Assembly: GCA_025765595.1 (NCBI GenBank)
Contig: JAIVFH010000106.1
Span: 1-64,000 of the forward strand
Direction: 5' to 3'
Source: Obelidium mucronatum
Taxonomy: Eukaryota; Chytridiomycota; Chytridiomycetes; Chytridiales; Chytriomycetaceae
Length of the DNA: 64,000 bases
Part shown: piece after piece, positions 34,999 through 47,108 of the stretch
Position numbering within the stretch: position 1 is the stretch's first letter
Layout of the letters: each line of letters opens with the position of its first letter
Notes under the pieces: generated by a model
Told to the model about the DNA's origin: nothing
What the model saw: the letters and a program-made list of their open reading frames with translations, nothing else
The model's database searches: none
Made by a program: the position numbers and the translations under genes

Positions 34999-37938
34999 TT
35001 ACCATTCACCAAAGTCATCATATCCCTCTGAATAAACCGACCCACCACCGCCTTGTCTACCCAACCTCCTCCTCTGATTCCTCGAATCTTGGTTTCCATT
35101 ATTCGAGCCTGAACCACCATTATTACTCAACTCTTCATTCCTTCTACGCAAATGACGGGACGCAGCTCCAGCAGCAAATACTGAAGCTGCTCCTCCCACC
35201 ACCCGCACCTCCCACAACAGCACCATCTCCATTCCCACTACTACTACTACTTCCTGGACCACCGCCACCGTGACCTCCACACAAAACCTTCATTACTAAT
35301 GAAACATGTTCCCACCCCGCCGGCGCCACAGGACATCCATTCACGTCCAAAAGCCGTGCAAGTCCTGTGCCGCTTGTTCGAATTGCGTGGAGCTGGGAAA
35401 CAGCGTGTTCGGTCTCTTGCGTGAGGTCTTGTTGGAGGATGTGGGGTGGTGGGGTGTCGTCTGTGAATGTATGCGTGTTGAAGGGTTGCTGGTGGTGGTG
35501 GTTGTTACGAAGGTGGATGGTTTTGGTGTATCTGGAAGGTGGGATGGTTATAGGAGGGGGTTTTGTTGGTTGTAGGGTTGATGAGGGGTGATGTGGGTTT
35601 CGTGAGTTTTTGAAAGATTGAAGGGTGGTGGGGCTGAGAGAGGTTGGATGGTGGTTGGTGTTTTGCTGGATGGATGTAGTGGTGGAGGAAGAGTGTTGGT
35701 GGGCTTGTTGTCGTTGAGCAGCTTCTTGTGCGCGTTTTTCGGCTTCGGAAAGGATGTGGGCGTTGATGTAGGATTCAAAGATTGAGACGGGGTCGTATGG
35801 ATCGTTGTTGGATGGTTCGTTGGGGGCTGTGTTTGGATTTGTTGGAAGCAATGTTACAGAGATGGCACTGGCGCTGCTTGACCGTGTGATTATTTCAGGA
35901 ATCTCATCGTCATCTGACAAAAGTCTGGCAACAGTGCTTTGTTCATCTGAGGTTGCGTCTCTGGGAGTAACTGTGAGATGATTGGTGTCGTGATATACCA
36001 CGTCGACGCCGCCTCCTAGTTCTGCGGCCTGTGTTGGTTGTTCTAACCACAGGTGGAAATGATCCAGCGTGTTGCTGCTGCTGGGCTGCGTTCATCTGCT
36101 GCTGGGCTGCGCTCATCAAAGAGCGAATCTGCTCAATTCTAGAAACTGATTGTTGAAGGTTTGGTGTTGCATTTTGCAGTGACCTGAGAACAAAATAGAT
36201 TTAGATGTCAAGCGGCCAGCATAATTTAACCCACATAGAGTCTTCGTTCCTTTGCATGTTCATGCGTCGGTAAATCCCAATCGTACTCCTCAAATTTCCC
36301 ATCGCCGCTTGCCGTTCAGTTCCTGACTCGCTGCTAAAAATGGAAATTGGTCAAAGATGCATGAAGTTTTTTTTTCGTTTTAGAAGCCAAGAAATTGCTC
36401 TTTGCATTGCGGGCACTTACCCTTCTGGGAATATTCCATTTGCACGAAACGGGTCTCTTTCTTGAGTTGTCAACTCTCCCCCACCATCTCTCCCATACCT
36501 TCGCCGCTGCTGCATCTCTTCCCAAACGTCAAATAATCTTGCCATGGTTGAAACATTGGGTCTTTCTCTTCGCATTCTGCCTTCGGCTTGGTATCCCTGC
36601 CCCAGGTTGCTTCTGTCCTTGTGTTCGCCTCAATACCCGGTTTCCTCTAGATGTCACGGAGGCTTCGTTGTTTGTCGCGACAGCTTCATTACTGTTTCTA
36701 TGCTGAGGGCGTTGTGGAATTTGCGGATGCTGCTGTTGGGGTCCAGCTCTCATGTTGTGTTGATGGTGTTGAGACACACTCTGGTATCCTGCTGCACTAG
36801 CAATTGTCCAATTTCTTCTCGACTGCTGCATTTGATGGTGGCGTGACTGTTCTGCCAAGATATTTTGAGGTTGTCGGTGTGGAGGGCCAACTGATTGTAA
36901 GGGTTCAGATGTCTCCTCCCAAGTCCCAGTCGGTTCGGTTCTCTGATTATTGATGCTTGCTGCCCATGGGTTTTCGGGTGTCCATGAGGAAAGAGATTCG
37001 GGGCGTGGCATGCGTTCTGGTAAGGGTTGTGATAGTTCGGCAGTAGCCGCAAGAATATCCATAGCGGCTGTGTAGTCGACGGCATTTCTACGCGCTAGGA
37101 TGTCTCTGCGCGTTGCGTTCGTACGAGGTAGTGCTGCTAGGTGCATTTTGCGATGAATGCCGTTGGATAAGGTATCGCAGAAAGGGTGGAGTCTCTGGCG
37201 GGGTTGTATTAGTCGTTGGTGCTGTTTGATGTAGTGAATTGCCTCTGAGGTATGCTCGACTATTCCGAATCGTGTTTGGAATAGGGTCGTGGAGGTATGT
37301 TGATTGGATCATCATGATTCCGCCGATTTGGTTGTGGGTGTAGTGGGATTGATTCTGTTATTAGATTGACTTTCTGATATGATATTTGCCGCCATTTGAT
37401 TATTATCCGTTTCGGCGGGACAGTTTGCACGAGGAATTAATCCTGGGCTTTCAGTTACAGGTGGCTCCACTGGAGGGCTAATGGGCTGGGAATTGTCAGG
37501 TTCTGCCTCAGCTGTCATCTCAGAGCTTATAGGACTCCGTTGAGAAGCAGTCGTGCTTACTTGACGAAGACGCATTGGTCAGAGTTAGACCAGCAGTACT
37601 TCTTGAGGCGCTGATATTTCCAGAATGTGTTTTGACAGCCTCCAAAGGTTCCACTGCTGGAGCAATATTCCGTTCTACCGAGCTGGAAGCACTGGAGGAA
37701 TTTATTAGACACTCAGTCTCCAGTGACTCGGATGCAGAAGATTGATCTGACGCGTTCTGGGTCCTATTCTGCCCTGGGAGAGATCGCGTGGAGATTGACT
37801 GGGTTAAACGTGCAAACCAGCTTCTTCGTTTGTTGTTCGTGGAAGCCGAAGAGGAAGAGGTCGAGGATGGATCGGAGGATCTGCGGTAGCGGATGGTGGT
37901 GTTGACTCTAAAGTATTCCTGCTGCTCGATGACGACAT
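34999..37938 (-). CDS. Large low-complexity protein, many frame changes
   Basis: From an ATG at 37938 to a stop at 34999. It is Ser/Thr/Pro/Gln/Asn/His-rich with some better-formed parts: KRRSWFARLTQSIS, a NQIGGIMMIQSTYLHD stretch, MARLFDVWEEMQQRRRYG, LWLEQPTQAAELGGGVDVVYHD and LARLLDVNGCPVAPAGWEHVSLVM. Two introns have good consensus and phase (36334-36420, 36184-36234). The rest is spread over changing frames. If each change is +1, about nine are needed and the total exon length (2802) minus nine is a multiple of three. No family recognised. Extent as one gene is inference. Confidence 0.5.
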
Positions 37939-38089
37939 TATTTTAATTTCCTGCAATTTCAGGCAAAGGAAACGAAAGACGTAATATTAAATAATATTAC
38001 AGCATGAAAGAGAATACCAAAGAGAATACAGATTGTAAGTATTCGGTTCACAATAATTATTCTTTTTCCCCCCAACAACCAACGCCCAA

Positions 38090-39678
38090 ATGCTGCAGTC
38101 GCCGGCGCCCTCGCTCGCAGCGCCGAGCCGCGCGTCGAGCCTCGGCTTCCCCGCCGCGTCGAGCCGCCCGAAGCCGCTGCGCCACGCGTTTGCGCGCAGC
38201 GAGGAGTCGTCACTCGCCTCGGACGACTCGCAGTCGCTGGCGTCGCGCGCGCCGACGGCCGGCGCCAGCGAATCCTTCAACGAAGTCTTCAACGAAGCGA
38301 CGTGGGCCGAGGCTTACGTCAGCCACAACCCGCAGGCGCTGGCACTCGGCCCACTGCCGGCGCTGGCGGCGCTGCCCGTGTTTCTGGACTGGGACGAGGA
38401 CGGCGGCGATGAGGAGGACGATGATGAGGGCGGCGAGAGTACAGAGGTGCGTTCGCAGGTGCCTGCTTCTATTGGTGGCTCAGCAGACACGTTTTCTTTG
38501 CAACAGACACACCAACACGATTTAGATCTAAAAAGCGCCGAGGAGGAAAACACAGACAACAAATCAAGTCCGATGATACCCGCGAGATATCCTCATTCGT
38601 CCTTGCCACTCTCATCTGCGAATTCAAAAAGATTCTCGGATCCGCATGGAAGCTCCACGCTCTCCTCGGCATCACCCCGCAATACATTCCCTCGGCGTAC
38701 AAGCTCTAGCGTTACGACCTCTCCAGTACTGGGCGGGAAAACAAGTAACCATAGTCTTCAACACATCTCCTATTCTCCAAAACACAAGTTGAAGGGGATG
38801 CGACGATACTCGCATGCTGCAACATGTATATCTAGTGGATCTGATGATATGGATCACGATGACAGATTCATCAACACTGTGGCCACGCATCTGAAGGAAT
38901 TGGATGCTTTGGAACAACAAACATGAAGCTGCATCCATATTACAACATCAGGAGTCCCTTCAAACCACAAGGCAACCAAAGAGAACTAGCTTTTTATTGT
39001 CTCTACTAGGATCAAGCTCGAATTCCGAATCTCCGACTCCATCTACTCCCACTTCTCCAGCCCTTCAACCTTCTGATCCAACATCACAACAACAACAACA
39101 ACCATCACCGCTAGTTTCATTTATTTCTCGCGCTTTCGGTCCACGGCGCAATCTTCAACATCATCGTCGACCTGCGTCTCACATGCCCTCATTGTCGGAG
39201 CTTCAACAGCAACAACAGCAACAAACACAACAAAACCAGCGCGCATCAATGCCCCACATGTCCTGGTCTTCATGGACCAGCTTCAAACACATCCCGCCGC
39301 AACAGCCGAACAACAAGCATCTCGAGCATCAACTCACAAGTCCCTCTTCAACAACCACCACAGCAACAACATCCACAAGGAGCAGCAACAACCAGAACGA
39401 CCAAAGAAACGCGTACAAAATTAACTCAAGCGCTAAAACTATTTGAAATGGGTGCAACAGAAGCGGCTTTCGCGACGTTCCGTGTCTGTTTGCAAGAAAC
39501 AAATGGATCTGACCTGTTTGTGGAATACTGTGTTGCCGTGTGTTTGGTGCATGGGTATGGATGCTCTGGAACGGGTCAAGACTATGACGATGGTTTGGAG
39601 ATTTTGAAAAGGTTGAGGGATGGAGGGAGCGTGTTGGCAAGAACGGAATTGGCTTTGTTGGAGGAGGAGGAAGTGTAA
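38090..39678 (+). CDS. Ser/Gln-rich protein with helical C-terminus, two +1 changes
   Basis: Divergent from the previous gene. Starts in a very GC-rich block (38098-38440) with an acidic DEDGGDEEDDDEGG patch, continues Ser-rich, then Gln/Ser-rich, and ends in a probable helical repeat (LKLFEMGATEAAF, YCVAVCLVHGYGCSG) reminiscent of Sel1/TPR repeats. Frame changes fall near 38905-38930 and between about 39370 and 39445, both +1; 1589 minus two is a multiple of three. Function unknown. Confidence 0.55.
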
Positions 39679-40008
39679 GGGTGTTATTGTTTTTTATTAT
39701 TATGTTTTTTTTCTTTTTGCTGAGCAGGTCTCTTTTGTTGTCTTTTTTTTTTTTTTGGTTTTAAACTGGCTGTATATTTAGTTGTATTTTATTTCTTTGA
39801 TTTTAAGGGATATTCGATATTGGCCCTATTTAATAATAATTAAGTGCGTGTTTTTTTTATCTGTGACCAAGAATTGTCTGAAATTGAAACAAAGAAATCA
39901 CAGAGAAGATGGTGATACTCTTTTTTTCATTATCTCGACCCCCAAAGATAATAGCATTCTTCTAATGCGGTTGAAACTATTTTTGATCCATAAAACTAGG
40001 CTAAAGGA
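39679..40008. other. Intergenic, no gene seen
   Basis: Very AT-rich with T runs (39717-39725, 39748-39760); no conserved frame. Confidence 0.5.
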
Positions 40009-40996
40009 ATGACAATCAAAGATGCCATCAAGCTATGGGTAACAAAAACCTCCCATATTACAAAATGGGGAGTATCAAAGACACTCTCCTTCTCGGAGAT
40101 GAATATTATTTTATTTTGAGAATCGATAATTGCGATTCGCGGCGCGATTAAGCAAAGCGCTTTCTGCATGTGTTGAGACCAAAAAGAAACTGATCAGTAT
40201 TTTTCGCTTACCCAAAACAGGAAGAAAAATACCAGGCAGTCGCTGCAGAAGCTACGCTCGTTAAATTGATTACCCAGCAGCCTTTCATTGTTAAAATGGA
40301 CGCGAGTTTGGCCACGTTGGTGAAATGCGAGTTGAGTCCATGAAAAAAACACTTCGAAGAATCATTTTTGTAATCGCAATCGGGATCTCTCATATACTAA
40401 CAATAATAACTTTCATCCAGACAACTGGCGCTCTCAACAAATCAAATCGAGAAAATCAGCAGTTTGCAAGGACTCAGTTACGAACCAACCCTCCCCCTGT
40501 TTCCAACAATGAAGTGAAGAGCTGACACTTTTTGCTTTTAGGCTGCCTTAAAATTCTTTCGCTTGGTCGAAACTACATCAAGAAAATCGAGGGCCTGGAA
40601 GCAGTGTCGGATACATTGGAGGAGCTCTGGATCAGTTACAATAACATTGAGAGACTCAATGGGATCGAATGTTGCAAGAAGCTTAAAGTCTTGTACGCGA
40701 GTAATAATAAGATTAAAGCGTGGGAAGGAGTTACTTCTTTGGTTTGGGCGGGGGGGTTTTTCCCTGTATTCTTGAATTCTCATCACTAAAAATGGAATTT
40801 TACTTTTTCTTATAATCAGCAAGCGCTTCCGTGCCTTGTGGAGCTTCTTTTGGTTGGGAATCCATTGGAAGAAAAATGCACTGCAGATGGGAATTGGATC
40901 TCTGAGATTAGCAAAAAGTTCCCAGCCTTGAAAAAGCTGGATGGGAAACCGATTATCCGTGAAGGAGCGATGGATGAAGAGGAAGGGGCGGAATAA
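40009..40996 (+). CDS. Outer-arm dynein light chain 1 (LRR), copy A
   Basis: LC1 binds the motor domain of an axonemal outer-arm dynein heavy chain. Exons 40009-40038, 40221-40330, 40421-40476, 40542-40741 and 40820-40996, in phase, no breaks. Typical LC1 sequence: [79 protein letters not shown] and [12 protein letters not shown]. Implies a flagellated stage. Tandem copy downstream. Confidence 0.94.
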
Positions 40997-41154
40997 GGAG
41001 TCTGCTTACAGAACTATCGTTTTTGTTGTTTTTGGGTCCAATTTCAAAAGGAGATTGTCATTTTGCTGCACTAAAAAAATAAATAAAATAACGAAAAGCG
41101 AATCAGGCTGCTGAATAGTTTGAACTGTAAATCTGAAAGGACGAACGTTTACAA

Positions 41155-42217
41155 ATGGTGCGCGCTGGTGTTTCTGATTGTTCCCTTGCGTCTTGAACCT
41201 TGAATAACGATCGAAACAACAGTCAAAAGGAACGAGTATTAAGGACGCCATTAAGCTCTGGGTACAGAAGCCTTCCGCTATTACTTCTTTGACGCTAGTA
41301 CTTACTGAAAGCGTCGGATTTGACAGGAGGAAAAGAACCCAGGCGTCAGTTCGGCAGAGGCTCCAGTTGTGAAGCTTCTATCCCAACAACCCTTCATAGT
41401 TAAAATGGACGCGTCGCTTGCAGCTTTGGCTAAAGTCGAGTATGTTCCCCTTTTTCTAGTTGATTATTTGATTGCGTCACTGTTATATATTTATATGGTG
41501 TGTCTTTTATTTTTTGAAAGACATCTCGGACTCTCCACGAACCAGATTGAAAAAATCAGTAACTTGCAGGGATTGAGTAGTGTATCATGCTCATTTTGAT
41601 TTATTTTTTGTTTATGTCAGCGTCCCCTCCCTTGAGTAGTTTCAACCCCAAATCGTACTTTCCCGCACACTCACACGCACGCACACCCACACACACCCAC
41701 ACCCACACACACATCCACACAAATGTTTTTAATCCGAAAATTACCCACCACATAAATTTCCAGGTTGCCTCAAAATTCTCTCACTCGGCAGGAACTACAT
41801 CAAGAAAATCGAAGGTCTCGATGCCGTCGCCGACACACTAGAAGAGCTCTGGATCAGTTACAACAACATTGAGAGATTGAATGGAATCGAATGTTGCAAA
41901 AAACTGAAAGTTCTGTATGCGAGTAATAATAAGATTAAAGCATGGGAAGGAGTCACGTCTCTGGTAAACTTGGAGAATTTGATATATTTTTTTTTTTGAA
42001 AAATCTGTTTAAACTCTTGTTTTAATTTCTTTATTTCTTGCAGCAAGCGTTGCCATTGTTGGAAGAAGTGTTGCTGTTCCTGAATCCGTTGGAGGAAAAG
42101 TGCTCTGCGGAAGGAACTTGGATTTCTGAAATGTCGAAAAAGTTTCCAGGGCTCAAGAAGTTGGATGGAAAGCCTATTATCCGAGAAGATGCTTTGGATG
42201 AAGGTGGTGCAGAGTGA
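41155..42217 (+). CDS. Outer-arm dynein light chain 1 (LRR), copy B
   Basis: Tandem duplicate of copy A with the same intron positions. Exons: 41155-41157 (ATG alone), 41223-41261, 41327-41439, 41521-41576, 41764-41963 and 42044-42217 (585 nt, 194 residues). The codon matching copy A's ATG is ACG here. A start by splicing an ATG-only exon gives Met-Ser-Lys-Gly before [10 protein letters not shown], in phase, but its GTGCGC donor is weak. The core LRR sequence is intact. Intron 4 has expanded with a CA-rich microsatellite. Confidence 0.88.
41674..41722 (+). repeat. CA-rich microsatellite in intron
   Basis: Imperfect CACA/CCCACA tract inside intron 4 of LC1 copy B. Confidence 0.85.
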
Positions 42218-42368
42218 ACACAACCATTGAAAAAAAAATATGAATTCCACCAATAATAAACTTGTTAACATTTTTTCTCCATGATTCTGAATTCTATTCG
42301 TCTTTTGCAATTTGGCCGTTCTTGACACTTGGCGTTTGATTTTTCTGACTCTGAAGTTGTTCTATGAA

Positions 42369-43445
42369 ATGGCAGACCCCGATCCAATCCGAAAGAAACT
42401 TGTCATTGTCGGAGACGGCGCTGGTACGTATGTATACTACATCATCCGGTGATGTTAATAGAAGAAGGAAGGCGGGAGGGACTTTTTTGGGGGGGATTTC
42501 TTGTCACTAACCATCAACGATGCTCCCAACCGCCGATACGCAGCTGGAAAGACTTCACTTTTGATTGTTTTTACGTCTGGACATTTCCCTGTGGTGAGTC
42601 TGTTTTGGCAGTGCGATTGAAGTGTTTATACTAAAATGATTATCTAAGAACTACATTCCAACTGGTGAGTCCCCCGCCAATCCCGTTCAGGAACCATCAT
42701 GAAACATTTGGATTTGGATATGGTTGTTTTGGAGGGCGGGCTTATGGATCAAGCTGTCAACATCTAAACGTTTCAGATCACGTCTTGCAGACACAACAAA
42801 CTAAACACAAACACATGCAGTATTCGACAACCATTTAGTCGATGTATTCTTGGATAATGAAGTGGTTCAGTTGGCGCTTTGGGATACAGCAGGACAGGAA
42901 GACTATGCAAGGTTACGGCCGTTAAGTTACCCGAATTCCGACTGTATTCTGTTATGTTTTGCAGTGGATAAACCAAAGAGTTTGGAGAATATCCCAGAGA
43001 AGGTATTTTTATATTGTGGCTTATTTTTTTTTTTTTTGTACCATCCAAAGGCCATCCAATCTGACGATTGATTCAGTGGCTTCCCGAATTAAAACAATAC
43101 TGTCCAACGGCTCCCTTTCTTTTAATCGGATGCAAAACGGATCTTCGAAATGACCCTGAGACAGCGGCAATCTTGACATCTCAAGGCCAAACTTTCGTGA
43201 CCTACCACCAGGGAGTTCACATGGCGAAACAAATAGGAGCATGGCGATATATGGAATGCAGTGCGAAGCTGAACGAAGGAGTTGGCGATGTGTTTGAGTT
43301 TGCAACGCGGGCGGCATTGTGGGGAACACAGACTGGTGGAACGGCGCCCACGGCAACGCAGGGAGGACAGTCAAATGGGAGACAGAGCTCGAGTCAGCAG
43401 TCTGTGAGTCAGAAGGGGAAAAAGAAGGGGTGTGTGATGATGTGA
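42369..43445 (+). CDS. Rho-family small GTPase, copy 1
   Basis: Membrane-anchored GTPase switch. Exons 42369-42423, 42544-42593, 42649-42664 (16-nt micro-exon), 42821-43002 and 43077-43445 give 223 residues, in phase. P-loop GDGAAGKTS, switch I NYIPTVFDN, switch [16 protein letters not shown] (in place of the usual N/T-K-x-D), ECSAK, and a C-terminal CVMM prenylation box after a basic KKKG. GxxAAGKT differs from the usual Rho P-loop (GDGACGKT). Tandem paralogue follows. Confidence 0.93.
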
Positions 43446-43640
43446 ACGGATCATCAATTTTTATTTCCTTGTTCCAGCGGTTTAGTTTTTTTGTATGATC
43501 ATAGATATATTGAATCGGTTTTTTTCTTTGTCTATTTTTTGTAGGATTTGCGTGGCGTTAAGTTGTTGGCCTTGTGATTCAATTGCGTTTTTTGCTGCAA
43601 TTTCTGCTGAAAACACAAACGAACCCACCAATACCGAAAG

Positions 43641-44603
43641 ATGATCGGTCCCGAACCTATAAGGAAAAAGATTGTTATCGTAGGGGACGGTGCCGGTAAG
43701 GAAGACATTGTGCCGCCGAAGGATCTTATGCGTCTCAACTGATCTCCAATTACATTTGATCTTGAAACCAGCGGGAAAGACTTCGATGCTCATTGTATTC
43801 ACAACGCAAAAGTTCCCTGTGGTGAGTTTGTCCTCTTTGGTCCCATTTCAAACCTGAATTTGACTGTTGCATTTAGAACTACATTCCAACTGGTGAGTCC
43901 GCTTCCATTCTGTCTGATGAATGCGATGGTATCTGTGCAGAACAAATGGATTGAGAGATACATGCTGCATGCAGGTGTCAAGAAAGACTAGATCTAACCA
44001 GAACCACCAACCCATCAGTGTTTGACAACCATATTTTGGACGTCCATCTAGACGAAGAAGTATACCAACTGGCGCTCTGGGATACAGCGGGCCAGGAAGA
44101 TTTTGATCGATTGCGAACATTGAGTTATCCAAACTCCGACTGTGTCCTGCTATGTTTTGCTGTGGATGAACCATCAAGCTTAGAGAATATCCCCAAAAAG
44201 GTATAACAACCACATAACAACCCATTTTTGGCCTTCCAAAAAGACATTGATAACAATCTGTATTTCCAGTGGCTTCCTGAATTCAAAAAGTATTGCCCCA
44301 CAGTCCCAGTCCTCTTGGTTGGTTGTAAAACAGATCTTCGAAGCGATCCGCAGACCATTGAGACTTTAAGGTCGAACGGCCAGTTAATTGTCACTTACCA
44401 ACAAGGTGTGCATATGGCGAAAAAGATTGGGGCTTGGAGATATTTGGAATGCAGCTCCAAAATTAATGAGGGAGTTACGGATGTTTTCGAATATGCACTG
44501 CGAGCTGCGAACTTGGAAGCCAGAAGATGGCGGTGTGGCCCCAGGGGAAATGAAGCCGCCAACGCAAAACGTCAAGAAAGACAAGGATTGCAGTATCATG
44601 TAG
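43641..44603 (+). CDS. Rho-family small GTPase, copy 2, one +1 change
   Basis: Same exon pattern as copy 1: 43641-43695, 43772-43821, 43877-43892 (16 nt), 44019-44200 and 44270-44603. P-loop [32 protein letters not shown] and ECSSK are intact. The zero frame runs on past the expected C-terminus to 44656. One base skipped at about 44511-44525 gives an acidic/basic tail ending in CSIM, a proper CAAX box, at the TAG 44601-44603. Total minus one is a multiple of three (211 residues). Confidence 0.85.
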
Positions 44604-44743
44604 AAAGAAGGTCGCAGGCTGGGATCCTATTATTATCTTATATTAAACGAGCATAATGAAAAAGAACGGTTCATTTATTCTTTTGATGTTGCTTGAAGAA
44701 CACAATTTTCCATGAACAACCAACATGATCACGATAACCCAAC

Positions 44744-45411
44744 ATGAGGAACTACCTCTCATACGAAAAGAAATAATCATGGGTGGCGATGGCTATGGTA
44801 ACATTCAGAGCTCATAGGTTGCAGACCTGTTCTTACGTGTCTGATCACCGTAGCTGGAAAGAATCCCTTATTGACAAAATTCATCGCTGGACTGTCTCTT
44901 TGAGTATTATGAATGATCATCAATGATGCTGACAATGAATACAGCTCTGTAGATACTAAAATGCTGACGATTACCAACAAGTGAAATGCCCAGTTTGTGG
45001 CTGACTGTTGCAGTGCATGTCAATACCAGTATTGACAAAATTATTGTGTCGTCACTGCTGTTTCTACAGTTGTCATGGAAAACTTCTTGTCAATGTTACA
45101 CTCGATGGTGACGTAATGCAGTTGTTACTGTGTTGAACATCAGGACAAGAAGGCTATGTGTATGCTAAAAAGCCACTACCCGATTGTCCCCAACAGCCCA
45201 ATGTTGTTGATTGGCTGCAAATATGATGTTAGAGCAGATGTTGATACGATATCGCGTTAGCGTTCAACATACGATCAAGGAGCTCAAATGGCGCGGAATA
45301 TTCAATATTGGAGCTTATGGATATTTGGAATGCAGTGCGAAAATAAACGAAGGAATATATCATGTGTTTGAGCATTCCACGCGTGTCGCCGTGCATGGAA
45401 GCGGTGGGACG
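44744..45411 (+). pseudogene. Decayed third Rho GTPase
   Basis: Degenerate third tandem copy. Recognisable in order: PLIRKEII-GGDG, a damaged exon 2, a damaged switch region near 45075-45150, LIGCKYD near 45209, YLECSAKINEG and VFEHSTR. It carries several stops, lost splice sites and amino-acid decay. This pattern of substitution decay is unlike the clean single-base frame changes of the neighbouring genes. Confidence 0.8.
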
Positions 45412-45435
45412 GAAGAGAAAGAAAAAAGAACGAGC

Positions 45436-46938
45436 ATGCCTTTAGATCTAGCCAGCGCTGTTCCACTACAAAGCGCGCTTACGTAAGCTCCCCACTGCTG
45501 CAACGCTGCTGACTCACACAGCTGTCACAGACTGCCGCTGCGGCGCGCGACGCCCAGCCACCGGCGCGGGATTGAAGTCGGGCTTGGCGCGCAGAACTGG
45601 GACTCGTCGTTCGTGGCGGCCGTTGCCGTCGGCACGCCGCCGCAGCAGTTTTCGGTCGTAGCAGGACTCAGGGTCCGGACTGCTGGTAAGGCTGCATTGA
45701 GCGGCGATCAAAACTGTTCCTGTTCTCACTCTTTGCAGTGGATCCCGTCAAGGCAATGCGTAGCGTGTGCAAACACCTTTGACGACTCAAAGAGCAGTAC
45801 GCTGGAGCGCGGCACTGGCGGTAATGTTGTGTTGGGCTATGTCTCTGCCTCAGTTACAGGAAGGAAGGTTGTTGATGCTGTTACGTGGGGATCGATACAA
45901 GTGCCGGCCCAAACATTTCTTCTCGTTGATAACGATGGCCAAACGGGACAGTCCATATTTGCGGATGGCGTTCTGGGTTTGACGTATGCTGGTGGTTTTG
46001 ACAGGAACTCTTCCGGCGCCAGTTGAGTGCACACGTAAGATACGCAGTGCAGTTATTCAAATCCAACCATATATTCAGGTGATAAGAACTCTCTTTTGGG
46101 GAATATCTTTGCCCAAAACTCGTCGATAACCCCAATGTTCTCAGTGTGGCTAAACCAATCGACACACTTTTCTACAACTTCTGCAAACGACCCCAATGGC
46201 GGAAAACTGGTAATTGGGGGAACAGATACAAGCTTATACAACGGCACTTTCTCGTTTCTCCCGATTTTACCACGCCCATACAATACGGATGGCGGGCAAT
46301 TCTCGCCCTCGTATTTCTGGACAGTTGCTGGCAAAAGCATATCTATTCGAGGCGGTATCAATATCCCTGCTGGATCTGGAACCCAAGTTTTAGTCGATAC
46401 TGGGACAACACTCATGACAGTGGATCCAGATACTTTCAAAAACCTGATCACAGCGTTATCAAACAATACTGCTTCTGTTTTCATACCTGATTCTTCACGA
46501 GGAATCTATGCATGCTCTTGCGAACTACGATCAACGTTGCCCGACATTTTCATAAACCTTGGGGCCAATGGAATTCCATTTGTATTGACGAGCACAGATT
46601 ACATTATGGTTGGGGGCTCGAGTGGGCAATGTCTTTTGGCAATTATGCCACTAAAACCAAGCGGAGCGAATTTGTGGATTCTGGGCGCACGATTCATTCA
46701 AAGATACTACACTGTTTTCGATTTTGCGAATGCACAAGTTGGATTCGCAGTTGCTGCGGATGGCCGTATTCCTGGAAACGGACAGCCATTGACGGCGGGT
46801 GATTTAGCGGCCGGCAATAGTGGAACTGGCTTTACAGTGGGATCGAAGCGGCCCTCATCAGCGGCCATTAGTGTTGCGTTATGCGGACACCTGTTTTCCT
46901 TTTGGTTCCTTTTCTTTCTTTCCTTCTGGGACATATGA
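45436..46938 (+). CDS. Pepsin-family aspartic protease 1, two +1 changes
   Basis: Exons 45436-45482, 45531-45685, 45739-46034 and 46079-46938. A propeptide-like LPLRR region, VGTPPQQFSVV, WIPSRQC, VDTGTTLMTVD (second catalytic Asp) and a hydrophobic C-terminal tail suggesting a GPI signal. The first catalytic motif appears (DSGS) only after skipping one base at about 45662-45665. A second skip at the TGA at 46023-46026 puts the next splice in phase. Total 1358 minus two is a multiple of three (451 residues). No signal peptide is seen; the ATG used is inside frame-open sequence continuing from the Rho relic. Confidence 0.8.
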
Positions 46939-47108
46939 TAGTCCAAAGAGAAGCAAAAATTGGTGGATATTATGTAATTTATCATCTAATAGTGGAATCA
47001 AGTATCTTGTCAAGTAACATGGTACCACACAGTATATAATTTTCCGATTGATTCCAATATTTTCAGATAGTTTGTGTTAATAATACGTTAAGACATTTGA
47101 ACCCTAAA

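Noticed and set aside
35144..37575. Several separate small genes on the minus strand
   Set aside because: Continuous composition, two in-phase introns and no separate starts or stops favour one disrupted gene.
38004..38100. Upstream ATG and GTAAGT donor before the 38090 gene
   Set aside because: The splice phase to the 38101 acceptor is wrong; the ATG at 38090 suffices.
44228..44656. Extended Rho copy 2 C-terminus in the zero frame
   Set aside because: It lacks a CAAX box and departs from copy 1 exactly where the +1 frame gives a normal one.
44744..45411. Functional third Rho gene
   Set aside because: P-loop and switch regions are destroyed by stops and substitutions.
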